A stretch of DNA of 64,000 nt, from NCBI GenBank assembly GCA_039105265.1, contig JAPFFF010000003.1:186001-250000 (forward strand), written 5' to 3'. The stretch comes from Tritrichomonas musculus. Its lineage: Eukaryota > Parabasalia > Tritrichomonadida > Tritrichomonadidae. A program made the position numbers and the translations under genes. A model generated the notes under the pieces. That model was not told the DNA's origin, did not search any database, and was given only the letters and a program-made list of their open reading frames with translations. Below are positions 31,746 through 42,405 of the stretch, one piece after another. Every line of letters begins with the position of its first letter. Position 1 is the first letter of the stretch.

Positions 31746-32507
31746 CTATTTGTTAACATTATTTGGGCTTTCGATTTTTATGGTTGGGGCTTTACTCATA
31801 TATTCTTCTCGTTTTATAATGTGCAAGGCTGGCCTTTGAACTCGAGAATTATGATAATTGTTTTTAGAGTTATAATTATCACTATCATCGCTTGAGCTAC
31901 TATTTTTCTTTTTAGTTTCATGAGAATACCTATTATATCTATTGTTCTTATATTTGTTTGACCTGTTATTTCTGTATTTTTGATTATTTTTAGGTGGCAA
32001 AGGCTTAATTAAATCTATCTTAGGTGAGACAGTAATAAATGTGTCCTCAAAAGGAATATACTTTAAAGCCCTCCATAGGTACGTTGACATCTCAATTGTT
32101 TTGAATTTTAAGGTATAAGTTGGGATTTGACTTTCGTCCATATTTTTCTCTATTTCGAATTCTTCACTTCCTCCAATTTTTGATATAAAAATTTTAAGTT
32201 TCTCTACGGTACATTTATATGGAACATTTGATAAAATGAGGGTACCTGGGAAAACTTGATAAGGCACAAAAAGACCGGGAGTTGGAGTAAGAATAAGGAA
32301 TCTGCTTAGAGTGCTGGACATTAAACAAGCTTGGACTGCTTCTTCGAGAGTCATTGTTATATTTTTGCAGTTGGCCATCAACTCTTGAAGAGGAAGAAAT
32401 CCGTAATAAGCAAGGATAGCAACAAGACGTGGGTTCGATGATATTTCTTGAAGACTGATGCAATTTTCGATAGTACTAGCAATTTTGCTTAGAGAATAAG
32501 CTTGCAT
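31746..32507 (-). CDS. La-related protein (La motif plus RRM)
   Basis: The protein has 253 residues from the ATG at 32507 (the frame runs 18 codons further to a TTG). The first ~75 residues resemble a La motif ('VAILAYYGFLPLQELMANCK', then MTLEEAVQACLMSSTLSRFL). An RRM-like segment follows (GTLILSNVPYKCTVEKLKIF). The C-terminal third is low complexity, rich in Asn, Lys, Arg and Tyr (KYRNNRSNKYKNNRYNRYS), typical of RNA-binding tails. La-type modules bind 3' oligo-U ends of nascent RNA polymerase III transcripts or poly(A)/5' TOP sequences. Whether this is La itself or a LARP cannot be told. Confidence 0.7.
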   Translation of the reverse strand: MQAYSLSKIASTIENCISLQEISSNPRLVAILAYYGFLPLQELMANCKNITMTLEEAVQACLMSSTLSRFLILTPTPGLFVPYQVFPGTLILSNVPYKCTVEKLKIFISKIGGSEEFEIEKNMDESQIPTYTLKFKTIEMSTYLWRALKYIPFEDTFITVSPKIDLIKPLPPKNNQKYRNNRSNKYKNNRYNRYSHETKKKNSSSSDDSDNYNSKNNYHNSRVQRPALHIIKREEYMSKAPTIKIESPNNVNK

Positions 32508-34025
32508 CAAATATCCTAAAAAAAAATAAATTCTACCAATCAAAAAATTTGAATAACTCAAAACTTTTTGAGGTAAAACTCAAAACTTATATGAATTTTG
32601 AAAGAAAAAAAAGAAATTGTGAAGTTGCTAATTTTGATAGCGTCATTGAAATATATGATGGAAGAGAAATGTAAACCAAAGAAAATTGAAGATAATAGAT
32701 TTTGAATCTGACTTTTTGAGAGTATTAAAATGAGGAAAAAAATAACGAGGTCGGCCATGTTCAATGTATTAAGTGAAACGTAAATAGTAATTTTAAAATT
32801 CCATTTTATAAATTCATTTCCCCAATTATATAATTTTTTTAACTTGTAATTTTTTTTCTTTTTTAAATGGTTTTCAAAAAAAAAAAAAAAAGGTGGAACC
32901 ATTGTTATTGCAACTATGCGATTGCATCATGGTTAAAAATATGAGATATATATTTAAAAAGAATTTGAAAAAAGAATTTGGTTATCTTGAGGTAAAAAAT
33001 AGAAATTTTGTTGAAAGCTTGCTAATTTATGAGATATCCTTTACAAATGGAAGATTAAAATTTGGAAAAAAGAGTCAAAATTATTGGAAAAGAAAAAAAT
33101 ATCAAACTGCAATAAAAAAAGGGCAAATTAAAAAAAATATTGCTATTAATTCATCATATAAATAATAGTGAGTATCCTATGGGCAAATTAAAATTTTTTT
33201 TGGAGTAAATATATTATTAAGACTTATAAATACATTGAAACGCATCCATATAATCGATTGTACATCTTTTTTTGAGAATATTGAATATCGCTGATGTTAA
33301 AATATAGGAAAATAAATAAAATCCAAGCTAAAACTAGTTTTTTTTCAATTGACATAAATTTAAATCGATTTTACAGCACAATACGCAATCCCTCCTTTGG
33401 AAAAAAAGAGTACTTGTTGGACAAACGAATTGAAAAAAATAATAAAGGATAATTATGAAAAAAGAATTTGTAAAACAAATTCATCATCTTATGAAAGAAA
33501 AAAATTCATGTTGCACAATGGCAAAATAGCTATTTTCACGATTTTGCTTTGAAAATCTCTCTCTTTGGAAAAAGAAGTAAACGGTTTTCTAATTCAATTT
33601 TATCTTAAAATCTGCCTAATATTTCAAAATGACATTTATTTAATAACGATTTTCTAATTTAACCAGAAATCATCTTTGTTAACCACATGAAAAGATTCTT
33701 TTTTTTTACTAATTAATTTTTAAACAAACATAGCAAAACAAAAAATGACTGCTTTTATATATTGCTTATTCACCATTATATGAATTATATGAAATTATGT
33801 TATCTTCATATATATTCAAACTATTGTGTATTCATCATACATATTACATCATTAAAAACTACAATTATATACAAAAAATTTCGCATTTATATTGCAATTA
33901 TTGTAAGAAAATGAAGAGGATTTATCAAAATTTTCATTTCAATATAAGATACAATTTTTTGAACTTTTTGAAAATTGTACTGAAAAAATTATTTTATTAT
34001 CAAATTACAATTTTACTAATAAAAG
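32508..34025. other. AT-rich intergenic stretch
   Basis: About 1.5 kb. Frames of 90 codons at 32893-33165 and 33797-34069 have the composition of noncoding DNA and no recognisable motif. GGGCAAATTAAAA occurs twice, 60 bases apart (33121 and 33181). Confidence 0.5.
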
Positions 34026-35693
34026 ATGAGCAATCAGAGTGTAACAAAGACAGATATCAAAATGAGTAATCCTGTTCTACCAGTTTCTCCAGAATATGAT
34101 TCCATAAAAAATTATTTTTTTAGTGATGTTCAAGAAGATCGTTCTCATTGGCTTCAAGAAGCACTTGATTCAAATCCTGAACTTGCAGAATTCAGAGAGC
34201 ACGTCAATCCTTTATCAAGAGCCGTAAAATTTGGAAAATTATTTTTACCACCTGATAGATTAATTGAACAACAAACTCTTTTATCATTAATTATACAGCA
34301 CCTTCGAACTCTTGGTCTTACTCGTACTCAATCATCACTTCATACAGAATGGGGCGTTCCTTTTGATGTTCCTGCACATTTGTCCACTTCTCAACTTGCA
34401 TTAATTATTCAGCGTGGTGTTGGCCACGTTGAACAATTTTGGGAACTCTCAAAAGGCCTTCCAACACAAAAAGAACAAGAAAAAAAATATAATCTTGACC
34501 AAGCAATATCAACAGTTATAGGAGGTGTTCCAAATATTCTTGATAGTTCTCATCCAATTGAATCAGAAGAATTTATGGATCCACAATATATAAAGTATGA
34601 TATTCAAAAGAACATAATTTCTGAAGCTTCATTTAATCAATTAATCTACATATTAACTTCAGATACTCAAATGCTAATTCCTGAACTTTTAGCAGCGTTT
34701 TGCTTCACTTATAAGGCATTCATTTCTTCTGAAGCTTTCTTTTCAAAAATCAGAGAAAGGTTTCGAATGTCCGTAAAATTAGATGACAAAATGGCCATGG
34801 AACGATCATGCAACCTTCTTAAACAATGGTATGACACTTCCAAAAGCGAAATCGAACCTCCCATTATTGCAGCAATGAAGAATTTCGTGGAAAAAGAAGT
34901 TAAACCTCTTGCACCACATATTTCAATTGATTTCGATCAAAATTCCTCTTCTGTATCAATAACACCAGAGATTGATTATTCAAAAGCACTTCCTGTAAAC
35001 ATTGGAAATTGTACAAATTTATGGACTGGCAATTTCACATTATTTGATCTTCCTCCTGATGAAGTAGCTAGGCAAGTTACTTATCGTTCTTCTCTAAGAT
35101 TCTATGCAATACAAAGATCAGAACTTTTCGATGGAGCCTGGGAAAATCCTCGTCTTATGCATCGTTCTCCTAACGTTGTTGCAATGAGAAGTCAAATGAA
35201 CACTCTATCAAGTTGGGTTTCATCATCAATTTTCATGTCTATTAATCCAGAAGAGAAAAACCAACGAATTGCATATTTTATACAAGTAGCTCGATCATTA
35301 TGGGAATTACAAAATTATTACGATGTTTTTACATTTATTGGAGCTTTGAATGACCCTGAATTACAAATGTCAAAGAAAGATGCAACATTTGTAAAGGAAG
35401 TATCAACAAAGCTCGACTCAAGTAATAATCAAAAAGCGATAAGAGAACTCAATGCATACGCTTTGACAACCAAAAAACCAACTTTACCATGCATTACAAA
35501 CTTTTTGTCAGACTTAGCTCGTCTTTTCCAGTCAGGAATTGATGGGAAAGGAAATTTACTGAGACTTGATATGTGCATGCAACTTTACGAGATTATTCAA
35601 ACTATTGAAAAGTATAAAGAATCAAAATATTGTATCTTGCCAATAACTCAAGTACAAAATAAATTAGAGGATTTATTAATTAATCAAAATTAG
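34026..35693 (+). CDS. Ras guanine nucleotide exchange factor (RasGEF)
   Basis: The protein has 555 residues. An N-terminal helical segment near residues 75-115 (LIEQQTLLSLIIQHLRTLGL) looks like a LisH-type dimerisation element. A RasGEF_N (REM-like) region spans ~200-290 (IYILTSDTQMLIPELLAAFC). The CDC25-type catalytic domain runs ~325-550: LFDLPPDEVARQVTYRSSLR, SWVSSSIFMS, 'FIQVARSLWELQNYYDVFTF', 'PCITNFLSDLARLFQSGIDG', then NLLRLDMCMQLYEII. It should exchange GDP for GTP on Ras-like GTPases. The LisH plus REM plus CDC25 arrangement is common in amoebozoan and trichomonad RasGEFs. Confidence 0.92.
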   Translation: MSNQSVTKTDIKMSNPVLPVSPEYDSIKNYFFSDVQEDRSHWLQEALDSNPELAEFREHVNPLSRAVKFGKLFLPPDRLIEQQTLLSLIIQHLRTLGLTRTQSSLHTEWGVPFDVPAHLSTSQLALIIQRGVGHVEQFWELSKGLPTQKEQEKKYNLDQAISTVIGGVPNILDSSHPIESEEFMDPQYIKYDIQKNIISEASFNQLIYILTSDTQMLIPELLAAFCFTYKAFISSEAFFSKIRERFRMSVKLDDKMAMERSCNLLKQWYDTSKSEIEPPIIAAMKNFVEKEVKPLAPHISIDFDQNSSSVSITPEIDYSKALPVNIGNCTNLWTGNFTLFDLPPDEVARQVTYRSSLRFYAIQRSELFDGAWENPRLMHRSPNVVAMRSQMNTLSSWVSSSIFMSINPEEKNQRIAYFIQVARSLWELQNYYDVFTFIGALNDPELQMSKKDATFVKEVSTKLDSSNNQKAIRELNAYALTTKKPTLPCITNFLSDLARLFQSGIDGKGNLLRLDMCMQLYEIIQTIEKYKESKYCILPITQVQNKLEDLLINQN

Positions 35694-36644
35694 TAATGAA
35701 AATGCTTTTTCCCCATAAAAATAGATAAATGTTTATTGTATTGATAATTGAAAATGTTTTATTTATTTTTTTTTTAAATAAAACCTAAATTTCTAGTATA
35801 AAAATATTTTATTTAACAGTATATAATAATTTGAAAAGCATTCTTATTATTTTTATGAATTGAAAAATTAAGCATTTTTTTTGAATGGAGTTGCTTTCAT
35901 TTTTTCATTATTTTTTTTTAATTAAATACTAGTTTATAATTTGGTTGTTACTGTTAAAAATCAAATGCAAAAGGCAGTACAATTTATTTAATGAAAATTT
36001 TAACCAAAGTTTTATTTAGACTAAAAACAATAAAAAACGATTTATTTTAGTTTATTAAAAGCAAATTAGTTTAATATAAAAAAACATTATCCTTTAAAAA
36101 CTGGAGAAATATGAGTCTCAACATTTCAATGAAAATGACCATTTATTTATTGAAGCTCAATTCAAAATATTTTTTTTAATTTGAGGGAATATTAACAAAA
36201 AAAGTTCAATCTGATTTTTATATTCAATAAGTTTGATTCTTAACTCATCGAATAATCAGTTATAAAAAATCATTTTAGATTCTTAGAATCAAAAAAAATG
36301 AATTAATTTTAATTATTAATTCAGAATAAGAGAAAAATTATTTGATATTTTACAAATTTAATAATATATGACTATTATTTAATATAATTATTTTTTGAAT
36401 TGAGATTAAATATATTCTTAAGAAATAATAAAATTAATATATATATTATTAAAAAAGAATTATAATGAAATTACTTTAATAATTTAATTTTAACATTTAT
36501 TTTATTTATAAATATTTGAAAATTAAATAAAAATATTTTTCAATTAAGAGAAAATATGAGTTTTTTTTTCTTCTATAACTGGATGTAAAATAAAAAATGT
36601 AACCATATTGCTTTCAATCACAATCGTTACCTCTAATCTTTTTA
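35694..36644. other. AT-rich intergenic stretch
   Basis: About 950 bases, extremely A+T rich, with no gene or repeat that I can support. Confidence 0.5.
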
Positions 36645-37799
36645 ATGGATCCTCAAGCGTTAATATCAGAATACCTAGAGAAATTGAAGCAAATTCAAGA
36701 AAATATCCTTCAATATATCGAGAAGTCTGATGATTCAGAAGACGATTTTCAAAATATTAATAAAATATTCGAAGAGCAAAATGTTAAAGAAGACCGACAC
36801 AAACTTAAAGAGTTACTTCATTTAATTATACATATTTCTAGTAATCATCGCCGAAATGCTCTTTTTTTCAAAAAAATTGAGCGAATTATTTTAATTTTTA
36901 AAGATATCATGACAAACTTTTATTCTGTAGAAGATTTATTCAATATATTTAAAAATAATAAACGAATGCTTCTCTTTCTATTTAGAGAAGAAATTATACC
37001 GCCTCGCTCAACGATGATATCGACAATTTCCAACGAAAAATTCAAAGGATGGCTTTATCCCAATTATTTTTTCCCCGAATTTAAACCAATATATAATACC
37101 AAATTACGTAAAGAAATTTCTGAACAAAATCAAAAATTAATCACAACATCTGATAATAATGTTGATACTCCCGAGATATTTGAGAAAAATCGACTATTAG
37201 GCGAGAACAATTCCGAATTTTGTCAATTAATCCGAAATGATTCATTTGAAGAATTTAAAAACTACGTTACAAAAACAAATTTATCACTTACCAGTACGAT
37301 AGAGCCCTCAATTTACGAAACCAATACATTTTTACTCAAACGAACGCCCACATTAATTGAGTATTCAGCATTTTATGGCTCTGTCAACATTTTCAAGTAT
37401 CTACAATCGAACCAAGTCGAGCTTACTCCTTCTTTATGGTTATATGCGGTTCATGGTCAAAATATTGACCTTTTAAATATTTTAAAAGATAGTCAAATCA
37501 AACCGGAAGACGAAACCTATCGTCAATGCTATTTAGAAGCGATCAAATGTCATCACATTGAAATTTGTGAGTATCTCTCAAATAACGGCTTGAAATTGGA
37601 AAAAGGCGATTATGGCGCCTTTATCAAAAGTTTGCGTGTTTTCAATATAAAGTATTTCCCGACTTCTTTTGATAGCAGTTTCAATATATTTTATGATTTT
37701 TGCGAATTTGATTATTTCTACATTGTTACCGTTCTTTTAAATAGTACAAAAATTGACTTAAACGCAAGACGAATTTCATATTTTATTCAAAAAAAATAA
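36645..37799 (+). CDS. Ankyrin-repeat protein (DUF3447-like), 5' block
   Basis: A frame of 384 residues starts at the ATG at 36645. Residues ~1-130 are a helical N-terminus seen in large trichomonad ankyrin families ('DRHKLKELLHLIIHISSNHR', then a basic LLFLFREEIIPPR). A DUF3447-like ankyrin region follows ('LIEYSAFYGSVNIFKYLQSN', 'LYAVHGQNIDLLNILKDSQI', 'LEAIKCHHIEICEYLSNNGL'). The last unit ends at about 37769 in KIDLNAR; the remaining ten codons come from the first AT-rich spacer. Further in-phase ankyrin units continue downstream (37971-40267), so this stop is probably not the end of the ancestral protein. Confidence 0.8.
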   Translation: MDPQALISEYLEKLKQIQENILQYIEKSDDSEDDFQNINKIFEEQNVKEDRHKLKELLHLIIHISSNHRRNALFFKKIERIILIFKDIMTNFYSVEDLFNIFKNNKRMLLFLFREEIIPPRSTMISTISNEKFKGWLYPNYFFPEFKPIYNTKLRKEISEQNQKLITTSDNNVDTPEIFEKNRLLGENNSEFCQLIRNDSFEEFKNYVTKTNLSLTSTIEPSIYETNTFLLKRTPTLIEYSAFYGSVNIFKYLQSNQVELTPSLWLYAVHGQNIDLLNILKDSQIKPEDETYRQCYLEAIKCHHIEICEYLSNNGLKLEKGDYGAFIKSLRVFNIKYFPTSFDSSFNIFYDFCEFDYFYIVTVLLNSTKIDLNARRISYFIQKK

Positions 37800-40195
37800 A
37801 ATTTCAAATTATTTTTTTTTTAAATTCTGTTTCAAATGCCTGGTTTTTCAAATGGAGTTTTTTAATTAATTTTTTTTTTGAATGCAATTCCAATTTTTTT
37901 TTTAATTATGTTTTTTTAATCAAAAAGTTTTTTTTTACTCATGAAATTTCAAAAATAAATTTTTTTTAATAGGAATGCTTTACATGTTGCTATTCAGAAA
38001 GGAAATTCAGATATTGTTCAACTTTTATTAACCAGAAAAGATTTGAATTTGAACGCAAAAATAATTTTTTTAGTGTTTTTTTAAATACAATTTCAAGATT
38101 AATTTTATGAATGAAATTCCAAAATATCTTGATTTTTAATTCAATTTCAAATTCAATGATTTTCATTCAATTTCAAATCAAAAATTTTTTTGAATGAAAT
38201 TTTGAATGAATTATTTTTTTCATAACGTTTCAAATACTTTTTGTTTTTTTATATAATTTTAAATTTATTGTTTTTTTAATTACATTTTTAAATCAATTTT
38301 TAAATAACATTTCATAAAAAATATTTTTAAATGACATTTCAAAAATATTTTTTTTTTAATAAAACAGCATTACATATAGCTGTTGAAAAAGGTGATCCTG
38401 ATATTGTTCAGAATTTACTTTTACAAGAGAAAGTTGATGTGAATGCTAAATCAATTGAAATTTTAAATCTTTTTATTTTTAATTCAATTCCAATCAATTT
38501 TTTTTTTGAATGAAATTCAAAAGTTGGCATTTTTAAAATATCGTTTCAAAAATCCACTTTTTGAATGGTGTTTCAAAATCAATAATTTGAATGAAATTTT
38601 AAAAATCAATTTATTTATAACATTTTATATTAATATTTTAATGGCATTTTTAAATTTAATAAATTTCATGGAATTCCTAAAAAAATATTTGTTTTTAATT
38701 ATGTTCAAAATTATTTTTTAAATACAATTCCAAATCAAATTTATTTTAATTACATTTTAAAACTAATATTTTTTATTAATTATATTCCAAAAAAATTATT
38801 TTGCTCATCACATTTCATATCACATTTCATAAAACAGCATTACATATTGCGGTTGAAACGGGCAATTCAGAGATTGTTCAACTTTTATTAATGCGAGAAG
38901 AAATTGATGTTAATGTCAAATCAATTTCATAAAATATTTTTTTTTATTCATGTCGTTTCATAATTCAATATTATTTTAATTATGTTTCAAAAAATCTTTT
39001 TTTTATTCAATTTCAAATTCAATTTTTTAATACAATTTTAAATTCAATTATTTGAATGAAATTTTAAAATAATTAGTATTTCTTATAAGATTCTAAACTT
39101 AATATATTTTAATATAATTTTAAAAATAATTTTCTTTTCATACAATTCCAAATTCCACTTTTTGAATAGAATTTCAACTGAATTTTTTGAATGCAATTCA
39201 AAATCATATCATTTTTCATGGAATTTAAATTCTAATATTTTAATTCTATTTTATTCATTAGCATTTTAATTTCGTTTTCAATCATTTATTTTTTGAATTC
39301 AGTTTTAAATTCAATTTTTTTTGAATGCAATTTCAATTCATTTTTTTCATACAATTTCAAATCAAAATTTTTATGAATTCAATTTCAAATTTCATAATTT
39401 TAATGATATTTAAATTTTGACATTTTAATAAAACCGCTTTACATATTGCTGTTGACAGAGGTGATTCATTAATTGTTCAGATTTTATTGATGCGAAAAGA
39501 AGTCGACGTCAATGCAAAATATATAATTTCAAATCATTTTTTGTTTTAATTATGTTTTAAAATATTTTTTATTTCTTATAAAATTTTAAATTACTTTTTT
39601 CAATGAAGTTTCAAGATTTTTATTTTTTCATATCGTTTCAAAGAAAATTTTTTTTATTCAATTTAAACTCAAATTTTTGAATGAAATTCGAAATTGAAAA
39701 AATTTTAATGTCATTTCAAAAAAATAATATTTATTAATGCAATTCAAAAATCAATTATTTTATTAATTACATTTCAAATTAATTTATTTTTAATTCCATT
39801 TCAAATTTTCATTTTTTAATGGAATTACAAATAATTTTTTTTTCTAATTACGTTCAAAAAAAATATTATTTTCAAATAAAATTCCATAATAATAATATTT
39901 ATAAATAAAATTCCAAAAACAAATTTATAAATAAAATTCAAAAGAATTTTTTTTAATAAAATTACAAATTTTTTTTTGAATTACATTCAAATTTAACGGT
40001 TTTAATGAAATTTAATTTTTTTTTTTATAAGACTGCATTACATATAGCAGTTGAAAAAGGAACTCGCGAAATTGTTCAGCTTTTGTTAATACGTAAAGAG
40101 ATTGATATTGATGCATTAGATGAAATTTTTTTTGTCACTTTTTTATGATGTTAGGTTAAAAGATATTTTTGGTTTCCCATTTTTTTTGCTTTTGG
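37770..40195. repeat. AT-rich minisatellite-like spacers between the ankyrin units
   Basis: Six spacers of about 201, 300, 377, 506, 509 and 71 bases lie between coding blocks. They consist of loosely repeated units of about 25-35 bases built from motifs such as ATTTCAAATTCAATTTTTT and TTGAATGAAATT. The five full-length spacers grow steadily in length from 5' to 3'. The same motifs are not seen elsewhere in the window at this density. Confidence 0.75.
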
Positions 40196-40267
40196 AAAAA
40201 GCCTATTGATTATGTGAAGGATGAGAAAACTAGGAAATTGTTCAGTCGTGTTCGTCGAAAGCATTAA
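37971..40267 (+). CDS. Five ankyrin units and a C-terminal tail, each separated by an AT-rich spacer
   Basis: Open ankyrin blocks lie at 37971-38060 (NALHVAIQKGNSDIVQLLLT), 38361-38453 (KTALHIAVEKGDPDIVQNLL), 38831-38923 (KTALHIAVETGNSEIVQLLL), 39430-39519 (KTALHIAVDRGDSLIVQILL) and 40029-40124 (KTALHIAVEKGTREIVQLLL). A tail, KKPIDYVKDEKTRKLFSRV, runs at about 40196-40267 to a stop. Every block is a multiple of three, has no stop, starts at K/N-TALHIA and ends at NAK or its equivalent, so all boundaries fall at the same place in the repeat. The spacers carry stops. They have no GT..AG ends and no trichomonad ACTAAC-type branch motif that I can find. This is a split host gene or a decayed one. 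Confidence 0.6.
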
Positions 40268-40378
40268 AACCAAAATTTTTTTGATGCAAATTTTTTTTTA
40301 CATAAAGCTTAGTTTGCCTCAATTTTTATTATTTTTTTATTTATTTATTTATTTTAAAAAAAAAAAAGTTTCTGCTTA

Positions 40379-40618
40379 AGGTACAATTCTCATACGTTAA
40401 ATATTGAGAAGGACAACGTTAAAAATTTGAGAAATTACACCTATCAGAAAAAGTTTATTTTTGAATGAGTGTCAGATTTGAAATTCTGAGGTGTATTTTT
40501 TACAATAAATTTTTCAATTGTATAATTTTTTTTAAAAAAATTTTAATATAAGATGTCTTTTATTTTTCATAAAGTGTCAAAAAATTTTACGGTTTCTAAA
40601 CGTATTGGATTTGTACCT
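40379..40618. mobile_element. 240-bp MITE, copy 2
   Basis: An inverted copy of the element at 16814-17053, of identical length and flanked by TA. The first end, AGGTACAATTCTCATACGTT, is preserved; the other end has drifted (GTATTGGATTTGTACCT). It lies 110 bases downstream of the ankyrin gene. Confidence 0.88.
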
Positions 40619-41880
40619 TAAGAGTAGATACAATTTCATTTTATATATATATATATATTAATTATTGGAAAAATTTTTGAATTACTGCATTGCACTTTCT
40701 TTTACAATTTGAAAATATGTTTTTATAAATATATATACGTCCAATATGAAATATCAAAATTAAAAATAAAAAAAATATGAAATTAAAATGGAAATCTAAA
40801 AATAATTTCCTCATTACCTAACAGTTAATGCAATTTTATTATTATATTTTAATTTATAATAGTATCTTGATATATTAATAATATAAAATAATATGCTACA
40901 TAATAAAAATATAAAGTTATACTTATTTATAAATTAACTGTCATTATAACTTTTTGTGTATTACATTCAATTATTTTGTTATAGATTTGAATTGAATTAA
41001 ATCAACGTGTTTTTGATCCATTCAATTTTTTTATCTAAATATCTAATAATATTTTGTAATTGTGTCTTGTATTTAAATAAACAAATAAATATTTAAAATA
41101 CTTAGATAAAGTTGCCATAATTGATAATATATTTTCTATCAATATTGACTTTATTATTTATTTTACATTTAGATACAACTTCGTGACAGCTAAATTATTT
41201 TATAAGTTGCTTTATTATCATTATAAATCGTTTAACTGTATTATTTTGATTTAGATTAATTTATTTTTTTAAAAAAAAAAAACAATTTCTCGACAGCAAA
41301 AATTTTGCAATCACGTTAAACAATCAACATCATGACATCTAAATCATTTTATTATTTTATTTTATCATTTCACAATATTAGTTTTATTTTAATGTGACAG
41401 CATCGTCTAGTTTTTTTTTTTTATTTTTTGTCAAACATTATTTAAATGATGCATTTTGGGATTAATAACATTCTAAAACACTATGATAACTTTAGGTCTT
41501 TGATATCTTGATTATTTTGTTATCAATTAAAAACAAACTTTTTGATTATCGATTATCGTTTTCAAATATCACCAACAATTTTTCGATTTTAAAAGAGTAT
41601 TCAAAAAACTCGTTGATAAAAAAAAACGAAATGATTAAACATTTATATTAGATTTTAAAAAAAAATGAATCTGTAATTCTTCTTCATATTTTGGCCAAAA
41701 TAGGATAAAAAAAAAAAATAAATAAATAAATAAATAAATATAAACTTCAGAATATTTTCAATTCACTCAAATCTTCGAAATTTCATGACTTTTTCAAAAA
41801 AAAGCATGACTTGAAAATTCTTCTTTTCATGAAATCTGATAAAAGCAAAAATATTCATAAACAAATTTCATCCATCGTAG
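40619..41880. other. AT-rich intergenic stretch with a TAAA microsatellite
   Basis: No gene is supported. A short (TAAA)n microsatellite lies near 41718-41742. Runs of A and T are frequent. Confidence 0.5.
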
Positions 41881-42023
41881 TAGTAAGACTAAGGGGGGCT
41901 ACGCTCTACGAGCTCCGCCCACCCTTAGCTGTAAGTGAATACACCCCTTTCGGACCATTTATTATAGTCACTTGTAAACGATAGTCAAACTCCTATCGAA
42001 CTAACCTTTTTAGTTAACTCCAA

Positions 42024-42353
42024 ATGACTACTAACTACTACATTTACGCTGATGACTTCGCCTGTGATGATGTTCCTGACTATATCATGCCAGCTGATAT
42101 CAAACGAATAGTATCTCATAATCGTCATACATTCCATAAACGAGTCTTCTTCTTCAGTCCGAGTGAGAGACAAGTCTATCGTTACAGTCCTAGCATGAGA
42201 ACCATCGAATTAGTGAAGGGTAGTAAAATCGGTAATTCGTTGAAGTTCAATCTAGTAACGGATGAGAGTAGACATGATACTCTCTATGTTAGTGATCGAA
42301 TGATAGCTTATACATTGAATATGAGTAAGATCGAATTGATAAAGAGTAAATGA
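42024..42353 (+). CDS. Small ORF of the Polinton fragment
   Basis: A 109-codon frame near the left end, with the element's own codon use. It is rich in Tyr, Asp, Arg and Ser (IYADDFACDDVPDYIMPADI). The function is unknown. Its position next to the terminus, ahead of the larger ORF, suggests an element-specific small protein. Treated as part of a fossil element. Confidence 0.5.
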   Translation: MTTNYYIYADDFACDDVPDYIMPADIKRIVSHNRHTFHKRVFFFSPSERQVYRYSPSMRTIELVKGSKIGNSLKFNLVTDESRHDTLYVSDRMIAYTLNMSKIELIKSK

Positions 42354-42405
42354 TGAATTCGCTGACGATGAAGAGTAAGTGATGTTTATTTTTGGTTTCA
42401 CTTAA

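Noticed and set aside
32893-33165. 90-codon plus-strand frame between the La-related and RasGEF genes
   Set aside because: Lys/Ile/Asn-rich translation typical of AT-rich noncoding DNA, no motif, no initiator nearby.
33797-34069. 90-codon frame overlapping the RasGEF start
   Set aside because: Overlaps the clear RasGEF start in another frame and is low complexity.
37770-40195. Spacers of the ankyrin gene as ordinary spliceosomal introns
   Set aside because: No GT..AG pairs at the consistent boundaries and no trichomonad branch/3' motif; left as an open question in the findings.
41718-41742. TAAA array as a possible origin or CRISPR-like array
   Set aside because: A simple microsatellite; no spaced repeats of CRISPR type occur anywhere in the window.
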